Shown: positions 34,318 through 46,013, counted from the stretch's first letter. The stretch: DNA of 64,000 nucleotides from Augochlora pura (GCF_028453695.1 NC_135780.1:3224001-3288000), one strand, 5' to 3'. Numbers and translations: made by a program. The notes: generated by a model from the sequence alone, not told the origin.

Positions 34318-36298
34318 AACGGAGAAGCGGCGGAACGTAGCGCCTTGCAATGACAGCGAGAAATCGCTTCATTGTAGAAAAAGGAATCGCCGCGACAATT
34401 AAGCCGGGCAACAAGAAAGGGTTAGAAAAAAGTGCGCAGGTGACTCGTCGAAAATGAACCGCAATCGATGCGGATTGAAATGCTCGCCGGTACACCGGGC
34501 GAGTTACTGCACCGTTTCTAAAGTCACCGTACATCATCCTCGGTTTTTTTCTCCTCGAGGAAACACAGTCTCGCTCGAATTAGCGGACCGTGCACCGCTC
34601 CGGAACCGTTTAAGTGCATCATGCGTGTCAGTTAAGTATCGTGATTAGGCTTTTTCTGTCGAAAATCCACTGCTATTACACGTCGAATCCGTCAAAATGA
34701 GGAGCAACGAAACAGGACGATGCTTTCATGTAAAGAAAAAAAAAACATTTATCTCCGAGCGATTTACGCTTCCTATACCAAGAAATAGTCTAATTCTAAC
34801 CAGATGTAGTATTAGCTCGAGGAAATTATAATGATTCATTCGGGAAACTGTTTTTGCACAATTAAATCATAAAGATTCTGCCGAGAATTCATTTTTGTAC
34901 GACGAAATTATATTGCTTCCACATAGAATTATTTTTCGTACAAAGAAATCGTGATGATACTAATCGGAAGTAATGTTCTTACAAATTATTATATACTTTG
35001 TAAATTTTAAATAAATTATTATATACTTTGTAAATTTTAAATAAATTATTATACAGTTTGTAAATTTAAAATAAATTATTATACAGTTTGTAAATTTAAA
35101 ATGAATTATTATATTATACTACCTATAGTATAATAATATATTATACTACTATAATATATTATTATATTATATTATACTATAATATATACTATTCTATTAT
35201 ACTATTCCAGCCTGAAATATTTTCGCTTTAAAGACATCATAACGAATTTACTCAAAAATATTGTTTCCATAGAAAAATCATGAAGAAACAATTTAGTTTA
35301 CCACCGACACTAGTGTTAATTTGTATCCATTAGTATTCAAAATAATACCTTCGCAATTGAAGACAAATCAAATTGAAAGTGGCACAAAAGGAATCGCACG
35401 ATTCTAGCCAGAATTAATTGAGCATTCGAATGAATTTAATTTACTATCATTATAATCCTTTGCAAAAACAAGAGCGTTCAAATAAAGTAATAAAAATCCT
35501 ATAACTAGATCAATTTAAACGCAGTCGTTCGTTGTATTCAGTTACCGAGATACGATCCTTAATTTTGTACCGGTCTAAGCAGCATTGTATAATTATTCCA
35601 TCAGAGAATTACAGATGCCTGAGAGTTTATGGTAATAGAGTATAAAATTTCCCAGAAAATGGAGCAAGGTTAAAAAATACCAGCCACGGTCTAAATTCAG
35701 TCATCCGTCTAAAAAATCTGTAAAAATGCTAATAGATACTAAAAAAAAAAAATCGGCGATCCATACGGAAGAGGATCGACGGCTAAACCCGGCCGCAACT
35801 TACCAATCGATGTGCCCGGTTGACGTTGAAGTTCCTCACCCTGAGGAACCTGATCAGGAAGTCGTCGTCCATCCTGTGCGGCTGGCACTCGCCCCTCTCT
35901 GTCAAGCAGAACGTCCAGTTAGAGGACACACCCCCCGCAACGATCCGCCAGCGATCGTTCTAACCATAGAAATTACCGTAGATCATGTCGCGGAGTTCCT
36001 GAATGGTCTGACACTTGACCTCCTCGGTCTCGCCCAGCTCCCTTCTGGCGTACTCCATCACTTCCGGCGAGGGCTCGTCCAAGTCCAGGCAGACCTCCTC
36101 GTCGTCGGGGAGCTCCTGCTCCTGGTCACCGGGTTCGGGCATCCCGTTCAGCTCGTCCTGCCTGCGCTTCCTCGCATCGATCTTCTCCCGCAACAGATCC
36201 TCGCCGATGATCTCGTACTCGGTGCCGTTCTTGGCCGGGGCCACCGGCTCTAGGGCCGCGTTCTCGTCACCCTGCGGCATCCCGCACCCCAACGTCAT
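24971..36298 (-). CDS. CRAL-TRIO lipid-transfer protein, alpha-tocopherol-transfer-protein/clavesin-like; complete, 4 exons
   Basis: The join is 36298-35977, 35898-35804, 27956-27642, 25327-24971: 1,089 bp, 362 residues plus TGA. Residues about 80-146 form the CRAL-TRIO N-terminal helical domain (MDDDFLIRFLRVRNF core). Residues about 165-320 form the SEC14-like lipid-binding pocket, with GRRIMIYRLGNWDP, then GGVAIFDLEGI, and the closing HGSDMASLHQHIHP followed by LPKKYGG. Such proteins are soluble carriers of hydrophobic ligands such as tocopherol, retinoids or phosphoinositides between membranes; the ligand here cannot be told from sequence. The first 80 residues are an acidic, probably disordered extension (residues 58-76 very acidic) with no obvious equivalent in vertebrate TTPA. 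All joins are GT-AG and keep frame. The start ATG has a weak context (T at -3); the next in-frame ATG is codon 7. Confidence 0.9.
25551..25793 (+). mobile_element. piggyBac-like MITE, copy C, complete, in CRAL-TRIO intron 3
   Basis: A 243-bp element is bounded by TTAA, with ends TTAACCCCTTGCACTATAA and TAGTGCAAGGGGTTAA, and an interior clearly related to copy B. Its subterminal palindrome is ACGTGTCAGACACGT (25572-25586), differing from copies A and B by a pair of matching changes. Confidence 0.75.
25960..26530. repeat. Diverged minisatellite (about 33-36 bp) with a 165-bp higher order, in CRAL-TRIO intron 3
   Basis: Blocks of the form CAGAAAAATATAACA...CACCCT recur every 33-36 bp. A longer match around AGTATCATCCTAATCA at 26211 recurs at 26376, 165 bp later. 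Confidence 0.6.
26756..26808. repeat. (CT)n microsatellite in CRAL-TRIO intron 3
   Basis: About 26 CT units with one TTT interruption. Confidence 0.95.
27642..27956 (-). CDS. CRAL-TRIO gene exon 3
   Basis: It encodes residues 140-244, starting IVNYYNF after acceptor CGGTAG and ending HAWTITPQ before donor GTACTA (27641). It carries the first half of the lipid-binding fold. Both borders are phase 0. An open frame continuing into the intron past the donor is not part of the protein. Confidence 0.9.
28726..28758. repeat. (GA)n tract
   Basis: GA repeat with one AA interruption, in CRAL-TRIO intron 2. Confidence 0.9.
30658..30860. repeat. Low-complexity array of AATTTAATGT-like units
   Basis: Short 5- and 10-bp related units (AATTTAATGT, AATTTAATTC) fill about 200 bp. 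Confidence 0.75.
31697..31743. other. Perfect 12-bp inverted repeat with a 23-base loop
   Basis: GGCACTGATTGG (31697-31708) and CCAATCAGTGCC (31732-31743) are perfect reverse complements. The arms contain ATTGG/CCAAT boxes. The surrounding 31.33-31.80 kb is CpG-rich and may be an old transposon end or a regulatory island. Confidence 0.7.
33303..33665. repeat. 36-bp minisatellite
   Basis: TTCTTTTTATTTCC recurs at 33337, 33373 and 33409 (36-bp spacing), each followed by ATTTATTCTTTTATTTAG; units become more diverged toward the right. Confidence 0.8.
34277..34318. repeat. (GA)n tract
   Basis: GA repeat with a GGGAGAGAAA interruption near the left end. Confidence 0.9.
34981..35110. repeat. 30-bp minisatellite, four copies
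   Basis: AAATTATTATATACTTTG and its ACAG variant repeat at an exact 30-bp spacing; copies 1-2 and copies 3-4 form two subtypes. Confidence 0.9.
35105..35205. repeat. AT-rich palindromic tract
   Basis: Overlapping ATTATACTA / TAGTATAAT blocks form several self-complementary segments. Confidence 0.7.
35804..35898 (-). CDS. CRAL-TRIO gene exon 2 (95 bp)
   Basis: This short exon is recognised by protein content: it completes codon 108 (Glu) and then encodes RGECQPHRMDDDFLIRFLRV followed by RNFNVNRAHRL, the diagnostic core of the CRAL-TRIO N domain. The acceptor is TTGACAG and the donor GTAAGT at 35803 (phase 0). The intron before it is only 78 bp (35899-35976). Confidence 0.88.
35977..36298 (-). 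CDS. CRAL-TRIO gene exon 1
   Basis: This exon gives residues 1-107 plus one base of codon 108. It covers the acidic N-terminal extension and the first helices of the CRAL-TRIO N domain, ending in LRDMIY. Reading on past the donor would reach a stop within four codons (at about 35960), which supports splicing at GTAATT (35976). Confidence 0.85.
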
Positions 36299-36579
36299 CC
36301 ACCGCGGATCGTGACAAGCTAGCCTAAGGCCTCCACTCGCGGCACTGGTTGGTATCGCTCTTTAACTCGGTCGGGCTCGGTCCACGGGCACGCGGAATCG
36401 GCAAACTGCTGCGTTGGACGCGGTCTCATGCGGCTCTAGCGACAGTCACCAATGCGCGCGGCCAACGAGCCTGCCACCAACTATCAAACACCGGAGGGAA
36501 CTGGTTTCGCTTTTGTCTTCTGCCTCCCGGCCTTCTCCGTGATATACACTTCGCACGAGCTTATCCGAGCCTTTTCTTT

Positions 36580-36617
<38 letters not shown>

Positions 36618-36760
36618 CGTGTCGCCGCTGACTTCGAGTCGCTTCGTTATCGCCGCCTGAAGGGGTGGCTAACTTTACGCGAGAGCTTAACGCCACCTCC
36701 GCCGCCGATCGGTTTACGGGGATGGCCGGCTGCGACTTTTAACGCGAGACTGTTCGAATT
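36299..36760 (-). promoter_or_regulatory. GC-rich 5' flank / probable promoter of the CRAL-TRIO gene
   Basis: CpG-rich DNA precedes the start codon and includes a (CT)n tract on the plus strand at 36584-36617 (GA on the coding strand, a GAGA-factor-like site). A TATA-like GTATATC on the minus strand lies at about 36542-36548, which would place a start near 36515. No stop codon falls in frame immediately upstream of the ATG, so a longer N-terminus is not excluded. Confidence 0.35.
36584..36617. repeat. (CT)n microsatellite upstream of the CRAL-TRIO gene
   Basis: CT repeat about 290 bp upstream of the start codon. Confidence 0.9.
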
Positions 36761-37892
36761 AATGAGGGTTCCTTGGCTGCGCTTTTCGGGACGATATTTT
36801 GGAGGTTATTTTACTAAATTTAAAATGGGGGTTGCTAGGTTTAGAAAAGGGAACCGATCGGGGCCATTAAAGAGCTATGTATTTACTGTGTCAGAGGACT
36901 TGGTCTTTTTGCTAAAAAGTCTTTTAGATCTGTTGGTTAAAGAGAAATGACCTCGCGGTTATTGTTCACCGAAGAATAACGTAATTTTTAAACCGTGTAA
37001 AGATACCGTAAAATCAGTAGAAAAGTGGCCTGATGCAATAGTGGCCTTTTCGCAATATTTTAACAGTAGATTGAACAGCTTGATCGAAGAATAACTAATT
37101 TGACAAAAGAGTTTCCTTCGCCTTAAATTTTAAATTTACCAAATATCCAATGCTTCAGCTATCAAATATAAAAAGCTCTTGGAACTTTCATCATCGATTC
37201 TCAACTTTTCCAAAAAATAAAAACAGGAAAACAGATACTTCGCTGAAAAGGCTCTCTATTTCGAGAGCTTCACCGATCACTAAACGTATGTTCTGCTAAT
37301 TCTCCCGAAGGTCCAACGATTAACTCCTTCGGTATGCGCTCGAGCCGGTTATGGAAAGAGTTGTTTTCGCCGACGCCGCCGCAGAACTGGCGATAATAAT
37401 TGTGGAATCGTGCAGATATTGCGTGATAATCGCGTCTTCTCTAGTTCGCGACGTCCGCGCGTTAATAACGAGGCCCTCGGCGCCGAGAGAACCGCGATTC
37501 TGCGGCCGTGACGACACGCACACACGTAGCAGGATCCTCCTTCCGGTTCCCTTTTCCCGATATCTCTTTCGTTCGTTCGGCGAACGCGTCGGACCCGCAA
37601 AGTTTCCACCGGCTATGCAGTCGTTCGCGCGGCTCGAGGACAATGCAGCCGGCGCGCGTTTCTCCCGTAAAAATGCGATTCGCAAGGCCAGCCGATTTAC
37701 GAGCTGTCCGCTGTTTCGCCGGCGCTCGCGCGAGCTCCCTCCTTTCAGCTGTTTGTCAAATTCGGTGACTCATCGGGACTGAATTTGTTCCTCCACGCTT
37801 TCCCGTTGCTCTGCAAATTGTTCCGTTCATTTCGAAAACTCTGCTCGATTTTTATCTAGTACCTTAACTGAGTTTACATGCGTTGATCTTGA

Positions 37893-38150
37893 TCTGATTT
37901 TTTAATGTGTTATACTCCGACGATTTTTATATTCGCTTTGTTGATATTCTGATAATTTTTATATGATTACTTTATGCTAGAAGCTGTCGTCGATGTTTCT
38001 ATTAATTTTATAACGTAACGTCTGATTTTTTTAATATGTTATACTCCGACGATTTTTATATTCGCGCAATCTTTGTTGATATTCTCATAATTTTTATATG
38101 ATTACTTTATGCTAGCAGCTGTCGTTGATGTTTCTATTAATTTTAAAACG
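37893..38150. repeat. 128-bp tandem duplication
   Basis: Two copies, starting at 37893 and 38021 with TCTGATTTTTTAAT-like sequence, share GTTATACTCCGACGATTTTT and TATGATTACTTTATGCTAG with few differences, including a CGCAAT insertion in copy 2. Confidence 0.9.
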
Positions 38151-38475
38151 TAGCAATTTTTTGAGCGCGTTGAAAGAGTTTTCGCTAGATAAATATTGAA
38201 CAAAGCTATCTCTTTAAACAATAGATATTAATTCAATGGAGTTAACTTTCAGGATCTGTATGCAGTTGGCGAGAAGCTATGGTGGAAAGATGAATTTTCT
38301 AAATATTGATGAATATTGTATTAATAAGCGGCGCGTTCAAATTAATTTCCTATTGACGCAATCAGGTATAGCCAATCATCAATCATACGATCCTCAAAAT
38401 AATCAGAGAACATTTCCAATTAAATTACCAGCGAAAACACGATTCAGAAACCCATTATAAAATTCAATGATAAAA

Positions 38476-38575
38476 NNNNNNNNNNNNNNNNNNNNNNNNN
38501 NNNNNNNNNNNNNNNNNNNNNNNNNNNNNNNNNNNNNNNNNNNNNNNNNNNNNNNNNNNNNNNNNNNNNNNNNNN
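38476..38575. other. Assembly gap, 100 N
   Basis: Exactly 100 N, which is the usual placeholder for a gap of unknown size, so distances across it are not reliable. Confidence 0.99.
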
Positions 38576-41500
38576 TCATGCTGGCTTATGCAACAGTATT
38601 AACTGGACCGCGGATCAAGATTTAAGTATTCCATACTTAATTTCAGAGCTGTAGCGTTCGTTGCTGATTCAGGAGATTCTCGGAAACAAGCGGAATATTT
38701 CGGAAAATGCGGTGCACAATGTTGCTCGCGCGTGATAGCCACGATTGATAATGGAAAACTACCGTTCGCGCGTCGGGAACAAGAAAACGTCTTTCCGTTC
38801 GATGATAACACGTGGGACGAATACAAATGAAGCCAGGCGAGATAGACGTGCATGATTTTCTGAAGTTTTCTTGAGTCACAGCCGTTCGTGGAACTTCTGT
38901 CTACAAAGTCCAACGAAGCCAGCCGCGAAAGGTACTCCGATGACATCGTCAAATAATTTTACGATCCGAATAAAAGATCGTTTCATATTCGATCCATTGA
39001 ACAACCTAATCGCGTGGCTACGAGTTCTGATACTATACCAAATTGCACATACTATACATATATATCGAATTCTCGCCTCTGACCGTAATCCATGATTTTA
39101 TAAAAATAGTTCGCACCTGTTGACAGCGAATAATTTAAGCATAAAATTATGCGACTTATAAATCCAGAAATAGTGAAACAGTAAATATACTATTTTATAC
39201 GGCGACTAGTACATAATTTACACGCCGCGTTGATAAGCGGCAACTGAAATTCAGTTTCGTCGGCGGATCGAACTTCGAACTTTAATTACACACTTCGCGT
39301 GCGAATACGAAGGTCGACCTTTTCTGTTAGAAAATTATCAACGGAGAAATATAATGTATTAACGAACCGCCGCATTGTTATATAACGCTCATCGGTATCG
39401 GTATGTAATTACAGTGATCAATGTCTGAGCGGCAGTGGTTCTCAGGAACGCGAGAGAGCCGGCGTCTGCGGGCGTCTGTAATTTTCATTATTCAAGAGTG
39501 GATTAATTGGCTCGGAATAACACGCGGATGACGTTAACGAGACAGCGGGACAGAAATGCCAGGTGGCAGGACACACACGAACGTCGAAAATTAAACTGCG
39601 GCGGCGTCGTTGGAAGCAATGTTCTCTTGCCGGGCGTTGTTTGCACCTGGACAACAGGGTGTCCCCGAGTAATCAGTCCAAAGGACGTCAGCCGGATGTC
39701 CTTCGCCCGGTTCTTTATTCCTTCGCGTATTTTTACACCGAGATTTATGATCTTCCTTTTGCTGGCGCTGTGGCCACGCGCATGTATCGTGGCTTTTCCC
39801 GCGATTTATTGAGCAGAGATAAGAACGCGAAATCATTAGCAACGATATCGAGATTTTTCGAAGTCAACTGCTAAAAACTTTCGACGAAAATTCTACGGGG
39901 TTTTTCTAAAAATCGTACGACATACCTGTTGATGTTTTATAGTGATCTTAACCTTTGCTCACCATAGACTGCAATCATCACCAAGGCTGACATTGAGCTT
40001 GCAATGGCTCTTTTAAAAAAAAAACGATTGAATGAACGATTGAATAAATAATTAAATTCTCCAAGTTCATGTTACGATAAAAATGGCATGAAAATTTAAA
40101 TAATTTATCTTGGTTATTCTTACAAGGTAAGACACGCTGCTCACCTTCGGGGTTCCGCAGGTTTAGCGTTAATTGTAGCTCTTTTTACACGGTTGATTTG
40201 ACGTAACATTTCAGATAAAAAGACCGCCGCCCAACGCAATTCCAATATCATCGCAGCATGCGTGCACACGAACACGTCCCTTAATAATTTACACTCTTCG
40301 ACCCAGCCCTAATTGCTCCGAAGACCTTCAGGTCGCCCCGACACAACGTTAACGCAACTATTAGGGGCGCAAATTAATTTGCTGCCTTTGGACTTCGCCG
40401 GCGCTAACGAGTGTGTTAACCTGCGTGTCGGTGACCTAATATTCTACCTATTTCGAAATAGTATTGTACTATACCATGCTACAGCTGTACTAAAACTTTT
40501 CGAATCATTTTGTATGCGGGAAATGATAGTGAGATATTTTACGTTTTCTCGCAGCGTTTTTTCATTCTTCGATATTTTTATTTTAGAAAGATGGAAGGTA
40601 AAATATGCTTGATAGTTAATAAGATCAAATAAAATAGCAATTTTACTCGTCGAATTCCCAGGAATATTCAATATTCCCTCGGCCAAAAAGAAAAACGATT
40701 TTACAGGCTACTCACCGTTTCCCATAGCCTTGTTCCACCCTTAGGGACCACAGCCTGTGCACCCTGACCAACCCCAACGCACCACCGGCCGGATCGCACC
40801 GGTTTACCGCCAAGTTCACCGTCGATTTATTTATATACACCGGTAACCCGCTCGTCGACGCGTCCTCCGATAAACAAACAACCCCCCGCCCCTGTTTTGG
40901 GAGGGGCGCTGGGATCGATGAGCAACGGGGTTGTAGCAGAAGCCCAGCCCGTCGATAAACGTATCGATCGATTTTGATAATATCTCAGAATTTTTTCGTT
41001 CGTCGATTAACATCGACTAGTGCATAACTCGCAGAATTTCATCTTCCGTTTAATCGTCGAATATCGAACTATTATAACAATTTCTGTTGTTTCCAACTGT
41101 TGGCACACGTCTGTTCTTTGAAAAGAAGTTCTTCTCTTCTCGTCCATGCTTTTGATTAGAAGCTGAAAACGTCCATTTTTGCACTGATTTATTCATTTCG
41201 TTGCTAGCAATTTTTATACGATATAACGAGCGCGAAATCGAAGACGTGTTGTTTTTCTCACGAAAACGCCGAGGATTTAATCGACCGTAGAAACAATGGG
41301 AAAATGTTTTTTTCTCGTTGAGACTACGATGGATCGGTGAATCGAAGTCTCCCCTTTAAAACGAGTACTTAAAATTCTGCGTACGATTTTTTCTAGCCGT
41401 TTCACGGGACAGAAACGAGGACGTGTAAAGCCCTCACGGCTTGGCCGGCTATTATCGTATAGTTCGGAGCACACCTTCCATTCAATGTCGAGCAAAACGA

Positions 41501-41890
41501 CCAACAAAAAAAAGTCGCGCATGAAGTTCCATGGTGTCCCCGTTAAGGTAATGGTTCGATCTTCAAATTCATGGTCGATCGGATCACGAGTAAAATATTC
41601 TGTATAACGTTTATCACTTTTCTGATAACATTATAATCGCTGGGCTTCGTGGCTTCGTATTTCCGTGCTTCAAATATATATTGATTTATAATTAAACAAT
41701 ATATTATTAATCTGTGGCATTGTACGCATGGTGTTGGACAAATGTATTGGGACGTCTTTTGAAAAAGTGGAACTCGTTTAAAACAGAATGAAGTGACTTG
41801 TACTTTTCCAAGACGTTAGAAAAACTTGATCATTTTTACATGATTCAGTGACCGTGTAGCTAATTAGGCGTCGACTAGTTTCGATATACA

Positions 41891-42556
41891 GGGTGGTCTG
41901 TGCAACTTGTGCGTCTCCTATAGCTTTCAAAGTATGCGTGAAAAAATGTTCTATTTCTAAATTTGTATGGTTTAAAAGGCTACATGGTCTAGTGCATTTA
42001 TTTTTTTATAGGTGGAGGCGTTTCAGAAATTTTATTCAGAAATATTTTTCTATATTTTTTATATCAAAATATGGGAGAATATTAAATTCTAAGTATCGAT
42101 CTTTGTTAGACCTAAATCTAATAGCCAGTGAATAATTTCGCTTTATTTCTTGACAATTTTCTTTACGTAATGTCAAGTTGAAGATTCAATCTTATCACAG
42201 ATTTCTTCAGAACAGCGATATCAACGTGACGAAAATTGATTTTACGTCATTTATTTCAAGAAAGTTTTCCAGAAATAACAATTGTCACAATGATTTTTGT
42301 AATAATTCATTCATTAGGTTTAGGGTTAATAAGAGTTGACCCATTTTTACTCAGAATTCAAGGTTCCTTCATATTTTGATATAAAAAGTACAGTGTTGTA
42401 TTTAAAAAAATAAACACCATCAAATCTTCAAAACGCTTTCAACTGTGAAAAAATAAATGCACTACGTAATGAGACGAATCATGCAACTCTTCTATACAAA
42501 ATTTATTCGTACAATGCATATTTTGAGAGTTATTGGAGTTGCAGAAATTTCTTGAT
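41891..42556. mobile_element. Long imperfect palindrome (about 660 bp), probable non-autonomous foldback DNA element
   Basis: Matching arms pair around a centre near 42220. Pairs include AGTGCATTTATTTTTTT (41991-42007) with the reverse complement at 42447-42463, ATATCAAAATATG (42061-42073) with 42370-42382, and CCTAAATCTAAT (42111-42122) with 42313-42324. The outer parts also pair (CTGTGCAACTT near 41898 with the region near 42530-42550). The left edge follows a GGGTGGTC motif. No transposase is present; both arms are AT-rich. Confidence 0.65.
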
Positions 42557-43078
42557 AGCCCCCTAACCCTTTATAGTACGTAATATTCAGCGAGAACACA
42601 TCTTTGAAATGATCGTTTATCACATACTCGGATAAAAAATTTGAAACACATGATATTTCCTTAATCCATTCCAAGTGATAGCAAAAACAAAACACAACAC
42701 TTTAACGATCATCTATTAGACTACTTCTACCACCTGAAAAGAATTCAAGTAATTTTTACCTTTAAATTCTTATTCAATAAAGTCCAGTTCTAAAAAATGT
42801 ATTAAGTTTTAAAGAATGTGCGAAACAATTTGTTTATTACTGTAATCTCGGAGAAACGTCCAAAAGATTCTGCAATCTACCTGAAGGCAGACTCTCGAAG
42901 AAATAATCGATGACAATAATCGATTCATCGACCGACGAAACTCGACCGCGCAAGATCGATCTCAATGATCATGTCTGCGCTGGCATGTCATGCTGATGGG
43001 CATCGTTCCGAGGGGTGGGGGAAATCGGTTCAAAGTAGGGAAGGTCAGAGCTCAAACGTGGAGGCAGTCGAACGCGTT

Positions 43079-43510
43079 TATATAGAAGATAGGGTGCCGG
43101 TTCACGCACCATCCATTACCGAGCGACGATTCGTTTTCGCCAGCCACGCGTGTTTTCCCCGGATCGTCCCGCGTCCAACGATCTCTTCATCCCTTGATCG
43201 CCCGATCCATCGTCGCCGCCTTTGTCCGCCAGTTTGGACAACCAGGGTGAGTGGACCGTTGCAGCGTCCGGAGCGTGCGAAGCCGCGAGAAATCGTGTTC
43301 CGTTCGATAGAAACGGAAACGCGTGTGTCATCGATCTACGGAATTTCCGGTGGATCAGCGCGGTTTTTCCGGATGCTCGAATTATTCCCGTGAGGAACAG
43401 TGCTCCCTAGTGGTTCCCGGTGAACGAGTGAAGGGTGAACGTCTAGGGTGATTTTATACCGTTCACTGTCGCCGCTCTCGTGCTGCGTCGATCGTTTTGT
43501 GATCCGTCAG
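43079..43510 (+). promoter_or_regulatory. Candidate promoter and 5' exon (plus strand)
   Basis: TATATAG at 43079-43085 sits about 25 bases before an initiator-like TTCACG (43101). CpG-rich DNA follows, with strong donor sites GTGAGT (43247) and CAG/GTATGT (43511). Together they look like a TATA promoter with a non-coding first exon. No recognised protein is encoded, and the gene it would start is not visible. Confidence 0.3.
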
Positions 43511-44930
43511 GTATGTTTCGAAGGATTCGCCGAGTTCTCCGTGGACTGTTTCGGCTTCGGAATTTTCGAATATTCGAAAATTCGGAGAGTTATCATAATG
43601 AGAGACGTCCTACCTAGGTTATCTAATAAGTAATAATCTGTAATTAATCTTTAAGTAGATATAATTATCTGCAATCGTCGGTCAAAATAGTTAGCTATTT
43701 ATAGAAGGTTTCGTATCCACGATAAAGATATCTAATCATAAAATTAACAGAAATGCCAAAACCAATCAAAATGACTGGTCTCTGAATTTATTTCACGGTC
43801 TTTGTTATTACAAAAATATTTATTAGAGAAACATTTAGTCAGACTTCTTTATTGAAGTATATATATGAGAATATACATGTTGGAAAGTTCAAATAAATTC
43901 AGACTCGGTATTACTATAAAACAATGTATACTACCCGCATTTCGGGCTCGGTAGTTCCAATGTTAATGCAAAAGCATCCGAACGAACCCAGCATCCGAAT
44001 AGACATCGCGTTGAAATATTTTGCAGCGTGCATACCGCGAACAAACTGATCCCACGGCGCGTTTAACAGCCATTCGGATTATTTTCGGCCCGACGAATCC
44101 GCGCAGCTGACGCTCCCGGAAGTCATGCTGGACTTGTTGCACGTGTCGGACCTAGTCCGAGGCCATGCGCTTCCGATTCGCAGCGACGTTCATCCGACAG
44201 GAAATCGTGCGCCGAGTTTTCGGTCGAACGTTTCGAGACGACTCCCGCCGGTCGACTTTCGTCCTTGGCGTGTCGGTCGTGTTAGGCGATTAATTGCAAA
44301 TCATCTCTCCCGACTCGGTCTACGACAGCGCCAACCGGCCGGCGGCCGCCATTGTGGTGCTGGTTTTCGATCGATTGTACCGACTGCGTCGCCAGTAAAC
44401 GGCGACTGCAGTTTCGCGGCCTGTCCAGAGGAAAGCGGCGTCTATTAAACGTCCCGGAGACACGTCCGTTTCGAACTCGTTTCGAATTTGTTCCCTTTGT
44501 TAAGTGGCCGCGTCCTGCAGGAGTGCAGATTCCTGGGTTGTCATGCAATCTCCGGCGGAGAAGTACGAAGAAGGTATTACATCTCGTCTTAATTATCGAG
44601 CCAGGATCCTTAATTGGCTCGCGGGATTAGAGGAGCTTGGTCAGTGAAACGGGAACTGCGGTGCTCGAGTTGTTCGACTTCTTAACGCTGGAATTAAGTA
44701 CTGATAATGTATATTGTTGTTACTCAAGATTACTTAATAATTCGTGTTGATAACAGAAGATTTAGCAATGGAGTTTATGCAGAAATTTCGGATAGTTTTT
44801 GTAATATCAAGAACTGTAGGATGAGGAATCAATTTAGTCATTCTGGACTGACTTGGTAATTCTGGTGTTAAAGGACTCTGTGAAATTCAGTTTAAAAGCA
44901 GTTGATTATTTGATACAATCATTTTAATTC

Positions 44931-45050
44931 AATTATGAAATTTTAATTTTATTATGAAATTTTAATTTTGTTATGAAATTTTAATTTAATCATGAAATTT
45001 TAATTTAACTATGAAATTTTAATTTAATTATGAAATTTCTATTTAATTAT
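44931..45050. repeat. 19-bp minisatellite, unit AAATTTTAATTTAATTATG
   Basis: About six units with T/C/G variants before ATG. Confidence 0.85.
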
Positions 45051-45597
45051 TTGATATAATAATTATTTGATGATAGATTAATTGCCGAATACCTTACAAA
45101 TTATTTTCTCTTCTTTCCTAGAATTACAGAAAATTCTCAAACTTCAAATTGTACGGTAACATCCATTTTTCTGTTACGAATTCCGTTCATCCTCTAATAA
45201 ACGCAGATTTATTAAAACTACTAAAGCATTTGCAAAACAAATCGATGACCCCGCCATCGATAATACACATCTGGCTAGTAAAAAGTCGCTGCAATTTCGT
45301 TTCGTTTGTAAAACTCGAGCGATCGCCGTTTTAAACAGTTTTGCTTTCGTTTCGGTGAAAGAATTCTCGCGCGAAGTGATTTTATCAGCAAGCTCCATCC
45401 TGTTTCACGGATCGCGCGCTAGAATTTGTCGCCGAGCCGATGGAAATTAGGCGTCCCGGTCGCAACGATAGCGCGAACAGCGTCGCCAACGTGCATTCTT
45501 CCCGCGGAGTAACTTGTCAGCGAAATGGCCCACATAATACTCCAATTTCTCGTTCCATTTGCCGGAAAAATTCTTGAAAGCGTCCCCGAGCAGGCTC

Positions 45598-45632
45598 TCA
45601 CTCTCTCTCTCCCTCTCACTCTCTCTCTCCCC
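45598..45632. repeat. (CT)n tract
   Basis: CT repeat with CCCTCTCA interruptions. Confidence 0.85.
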
Positions 45633-46013
45633 TCGGTCCACATCAATTTTCCCGAACCACCATAGTCGCGCGCTCTCGCCTCTCCTTCCATGGAACTCGA
45701 TCGCCTAATCCCCTTTCCTCTATCACCGGACCACCCAATTCCGACCGGTGTCGAGCGAAACGACTTTCCCCGGTACTAACTTGAACTCTATCCATCAGAA
45801 CGAACAGCTTCTTCGGAAACGGGTGGTGCTCCACGGTCCCGTCATTCCCGGGAAATATTTTTTCCCGCGTTTCGACGAATCCTGCTATCGTAGTCGCGAT
45901 GATACAGGGATCTCGCGATGCGTTGACGAGCGACTTTTGGACTCCGCCACGGCTATTTATTATTTCCACGGAAGTTAGGCGTGGTAGATGCATTTAATCT
46001 ATTTATTTATTAT

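Larger units (their letters stand above)
27957..35803 (-). other. Intron 2 of the CRAL-TRIO gene (7.8 kb)
   Basis: It is bounded by GTAAGT and CGGTAG. It contains a (GA)n tract (28726-28758), an AATTTAATGT-type low-complexity array (30658-30860), a perfect hairpin at 31697-31743, a 36-bp minisatellite (33303-33665), a (GA)n tract (34277-34318), a 30-bp minisatellite (34981-35110) and AT palindromes (35105-35205). No nested gene could be supported. The 91-codon minus frame at 29191-29466 is not recognised. Confidence 0.8.
36761..41890. other. Non-coding stretch upstream of the CRAL-TRIO gene
   Basis: It contains a CpG-rich patch (37.3-37.8 kb), the 128-bp duplication, the N gap and a CpG-rich patch at 39.4-39.8 kb. 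No gene is supported; the gap could hide sequence. Confidence 0.5.
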
